A stretch of 25,278 bases of DNA from positions 1-25,278 of the forward strand of contig JBBISU010000042.1 in the NCBI GenBank assembly GCA_037441225.1, read 5' to 3'. The translations under genes and the position numbers were made by a program. This document shows positions 23,395 through 25,278 of the stretch, piece by piece. Each line of letters begins with the position of its first letter. Position 1 is the first letter of the stretch. The notes under the pieces were generated by a model that worked only from the letters and a program-made list of their open reading frames with translations, was not told the origin of the DNA and searched no databases. Origin of the DNA: JBBFMJ01 sp037441225. GTDB taxonomy: Bacteria > Acidobacteriota > Thermoanaerobaculia > UBA2201.

Positions 23395-24017
23395 GATTTG
23401 CCCAACTTATTGAAAAAAATGAAAAACTTTCTCTCCAAGGGAAAAACGATATTTTAAAAATTATTGAAGGTTCACTTCAAGCAAGAGAAATTGTAAAAAA
23501 GCTTTTGATATTTTCCCGTCAAGTAAGTCCTGTTAAAACGAATATAAGTTTAAATAGTATTGTAGAAAATGCACTATCACTTTTAGAGTCAAGATGTACA
23601 AAGCAAGGAATTGTTATTATTCGTTCATTGTCTCAAAATATCCCTGAAATTGTTGCAGATCCCTCACAAATAAATCAAGTTCTTGTGAATTTGATTGTAA
23701 ATGCTTTACAAGCAATGCCAAATGGAGGGAAGTTAAAAATAGCAACAAGTTTAGTTGATAATTTTGCGTCAGTTGTAGTTGAAGACACAGGAATTGGAAT
23801 GAGCCAAGAAATAATGAAAAAAATATTTCTACCATTTTTTACAACAAAAGGAGTAGGACAGGGGACTGGTTTAGGTTTATCTGTTGTGCATGGAATAGTT
23901 ACTTCTCATGGAGGAAAAATAAATGTCAAAAGTGAAGCGGGAAAGGGTTCCAGATTTGAAGTATTAATTCCATTATCTCAATCGAACAAAAAACAAGGAG
24001 GAAATATCAGTGATTAA
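23391..24017 (+). pseudogene. Sensor histidine kinase, C-terminal fragment (catalytic domain)
   Basis: Third piece, starting with the rest of HisKA (LGFAQLIEKN, IIEGSLQAREIVKKLLIFSRQ). The complete HATPase_c domain follows: N-box NLIVNALQAMPNGG, G1 VEDTGIGMS, F-box FLPFFTTKGVG, G2 GTGLGLSVVHGIV. The NtrB-like spacing matches the downstream NtrC-type regulator. The apparent TTG start at 23505 lies within the HisKA helix and has no Shine-Dalgarno. AGGAGG near the 3' end (23996-24001) serves the next gene. If the two breaks are real, the kinase domain cannot be attached to its phospho-acceptor histidine, so the protein is non-functional. Confidence 0.82.
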
Positions 24018-25107
24018 ATCAGATAAAGAAAAAATTCTTATAGTAGATGATTCTATAACTACCACAGAAGTCCTTCAAAGAAATCTTTCTTCTAAGGGTT
24101 ATAAAGTTTTTGCTGTTCCTGGAGTCAAAGAAGCAATCAAATTTTTGGAAAGCACACAAGTAGATTTAGTTATAACTGATTTAAAAATGCCTGGAATTAG
24201 TGGATTAGAACTTATAAGATATGTGAGAGAAAATTTAAAAAATACAGAAGTTATGATGATTACAGGCTATGCAACAGTGGAAAGCGCAGTTCAAGCAGTA
24301 AAAATGGGGGCAACTGAATATCTTCCAAAACCCTTCACTGAGGAAGAACTTCTCACAGCAGTTAGCAGGAGCCTTGAAAAATTGAGAATTCGGCAATCCC
24401 AAGAAGTATCTTATATTGAATTTGAAAAAGCTCCTTTTGGTTTGATTTCTGAATCTGAGGTTATGGAAAAAATTTTTAAAACTATAAAAAAAGCATCTCA
24501 AACTACTGCAACAGTTTTAATTATGGGGGAAAGTGGAACAGGAAAAGAATTAGTCGCAAGGGCAATCCATTATAGTAGCCCAAAAGCATCTGCTCCCTTT
24601 GTTCCAATAAACTGCGGTGGTATTCCAGAGACACTCCTGGAAAGTGAGCTTTTTGGCCATATAAAAGGTGCCTTTACTGGCGCATCGGAATCAAGGGCTG
24701 GATTTTTTCAAACAGCAGATGGAGGAACAATTTTTTTGGATGAGATAAGTGAGATGAGTTTAGCAATGCAAGTAAAACTTCTTCGTGTTCTTCAAGATAA
24801 AGAAGTTTATATGGTAGGTGCAACAAAACCCAGAATTGTTGATGTAAGAGTAATTGCTGCAACTAACAAGGATCTTTTTGCAATGGTCAACAAGGGGCTT
24901 TTTAGGGAAGATCTTTATTTCCGCTTAAATGTAATTTCAATAGAAATTCCTCCCCTTCGTAATCGTGGAAATGATATTTTACTTCTTACAAACTATTTTG
25001 CTACTAAATTTGCTCAAGAGTTGGAAAAACCAGTTCCTAAGTTTTCAGATAAAGCATTACAAGTTCTTAACCCATGTTGCTCAATTTTATTGATTAATAG
25101 TTTTTAA
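24010..25107 (+). CDS. NtrC-like sigma-54 response regulator, C-terminally truncated
   Basis: Two-component regulator with a receiver (about 8-120; acidic pair D13/D14, phospho-acceptor D57 in VITDLKMPG, Lys in PKPF) and a sigma-54-interacting AAA+ domain (about 145-355; Walker A GESGTGKE, GAFTGA loop that contacts sigma-54, Walker B TIFLDEIS). The frame runs normally to KFSDKALQVL, where YxWPGNVREL is expected, then reads NPCCSILLINSF and stops. The end of the AAA+ domain and the Fis-type helix-turn-helix are missing: the protein has 365 residues against about 450-470 for the family. It starts at GTG 24010, overlaps the kinase stop by 8 nt and has AGGAGG 8 nt upstream. It could not bind a specific enhancer site. 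No frame downstream restores the missing part. Confidence 0.85.
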   Translation: MIKSDKEKILIVDDSITTTEVLQRNLSSKGYKVFAVPGVKEAIKFLESTQVDLVITDLKMPGISGLELIRYVRENLKNTEVMMITGYATVESAVQAVKMGATEYLPKPFTEEELLTAVSRSLEKLRIRQSQEVSYIEFEKAPFGLISESEVMEKIFKTIKKASQTTATVLIMGESGTGKELVARAIHYSSPKASAPFVPINCGGIPETLLESELFGHIKGAFTGASESRAGFFQTADGGTIFLDEISEMSLAMQVKLLRVLQDKEVYMVGATKPRIVDVRVIAATNKDLFAMVNKGLFREDLYFRLNVISIEIPPLRNRGNDILLLTNYFATKFAQELEKPVPKFSDKALQVLNPCCSILLINSF

Positions 25108-25278
25108 TAATAAAGATTTTGGAAAAAATTTCATTAAAAATTGGTTTTTCAATCAAATTTTTACAAAGATTTGCACTTTTTTTATCTAATAAACTTTAAT
25201 TAGGCAAAGTAGTCCCAGAATATATAAATTGGACTTGACAAAGGTATTTTTAGGTGTTAAACTATTTTTATGTTTATT
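25108..25278. other. AT-rich tail after truncated regulator, no gene recognised
   Basis: Nothing recognisable as the lost regulator C-terminus or as a transposase is visible in any frame. There is a short inverted repeat AGTCC/GGACT (25211-25215 / 25231-25235) and a promoter-like sequence at 25235-25263. Confidence 0.5.
25235..25263 (+). promoter_or_regulatory. Consensus promoter at window end, possibly leaderless start
   Basis: TTGACA (25235-25240), 17 nt, TAAACT (25258-25263); an ATG at 25270 follows after 6 nt and the window ends. This matches the leaderless layout at 4521-4558. Whether a gene begins here cannot be seen. Confidence 0.4.

Noticed and set aside
23380..23400. Programmed frameshift in the kinase
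   Set aside because: There is no slippery heptamer with a stimulatory structure, and a second unrelated break exists upstream in the same gene.
25094..25195. Minus-strand frame of about 33 codons as the end of another gene
   Set aside because: Too short, no start codon and no recognisable motif; consistent with chance in AT-rich DNA.
25211..25235. AGTCC/GGACT inverted repeat as an insertion-sequence end
   Set aside because: Arms of only 5 bp, no transposase and no target duplication visible.

Overview
The window is AT-rich bacterial DNA, dense in genes. I see no tRNA, rRNA, CRISPR array or complete insertion sequence. The gene content (a VWFA protein of the type common in Acidobacteria, a TPR-CHAT protein, a CHASE2 cyclase, a secreted protease with FnIII, a delta-60 repeat protein, a flavodiiron protein) suggests an anaerobic or microaerobic Gram-negative bacterium. 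It probably belongs to Acidobacteriota or a neighbouring candidate phylum such as Aminicenantes; this placement is an inference from protein families and could be wrong.

Layout. Positions 1-1861 hold two decayed genes for large secreted proteins, visibly richer in G+C than most of what follows: a minus-strand trypsin-like protease/FnIII remnant with two frameshifts, and a plus-strand delta-60 repeat/cell-surface protein remnant with three in-frame stops. Positions 2003-4487 hold an unrecognised membrane protein, a degenerate second copy of it, and a CreD-like membrane protein. Positions 4558-6810 are one plus-strand operon: rhodanese, MauE/DoxX-like protein, tmk, holB. From 15844 down to 6799 everything is on the minus strand: a tight operon of FecR-domain protein, CHASE2-adenylate cyclase and PDZ-TPR-CHAT caspase-like protein; then a DUF7662-type protein with its own promoter; then a VWFA protein, an OmpA/Pal lipoprotein and a CheY-like receiver. 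Positions 15943-20624 are a plus-strand operon with overlapping genes: flavodiiron protein, coaX, an unrecognised coiled-coil protein, comEC. Next come gdhA with a strong promoter and a terminal hairpin, a two-component histidine kinase broken into three reading frames, and an NtrC-like regulator that loses its DNA-binding domain near 25070.

How they may work together. The most system-like unit is 9356-15844. An exported FecR-like protein, a membrane cyclase with an extracytoplasmic CHASE2 sensor, and an exported PDZ-TPR-CHAT putative cysteine protease are co-transcribed, which suggests envelope sensing coupled to cyclic-nucleotide signalling and proteolysis. The housekeeping genes (tmk, holB, coaX, comEC, gdhA) are intact, while slippage-type frameshifts and nonsense changes are confined to accessory genes at both ends. 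Several genes (2003, 4558, 8653, perhaps 25270) have a -10 box only 6-8 nt before ATG and no Shine-Dalgarno, which suggests leaderless transcripts.
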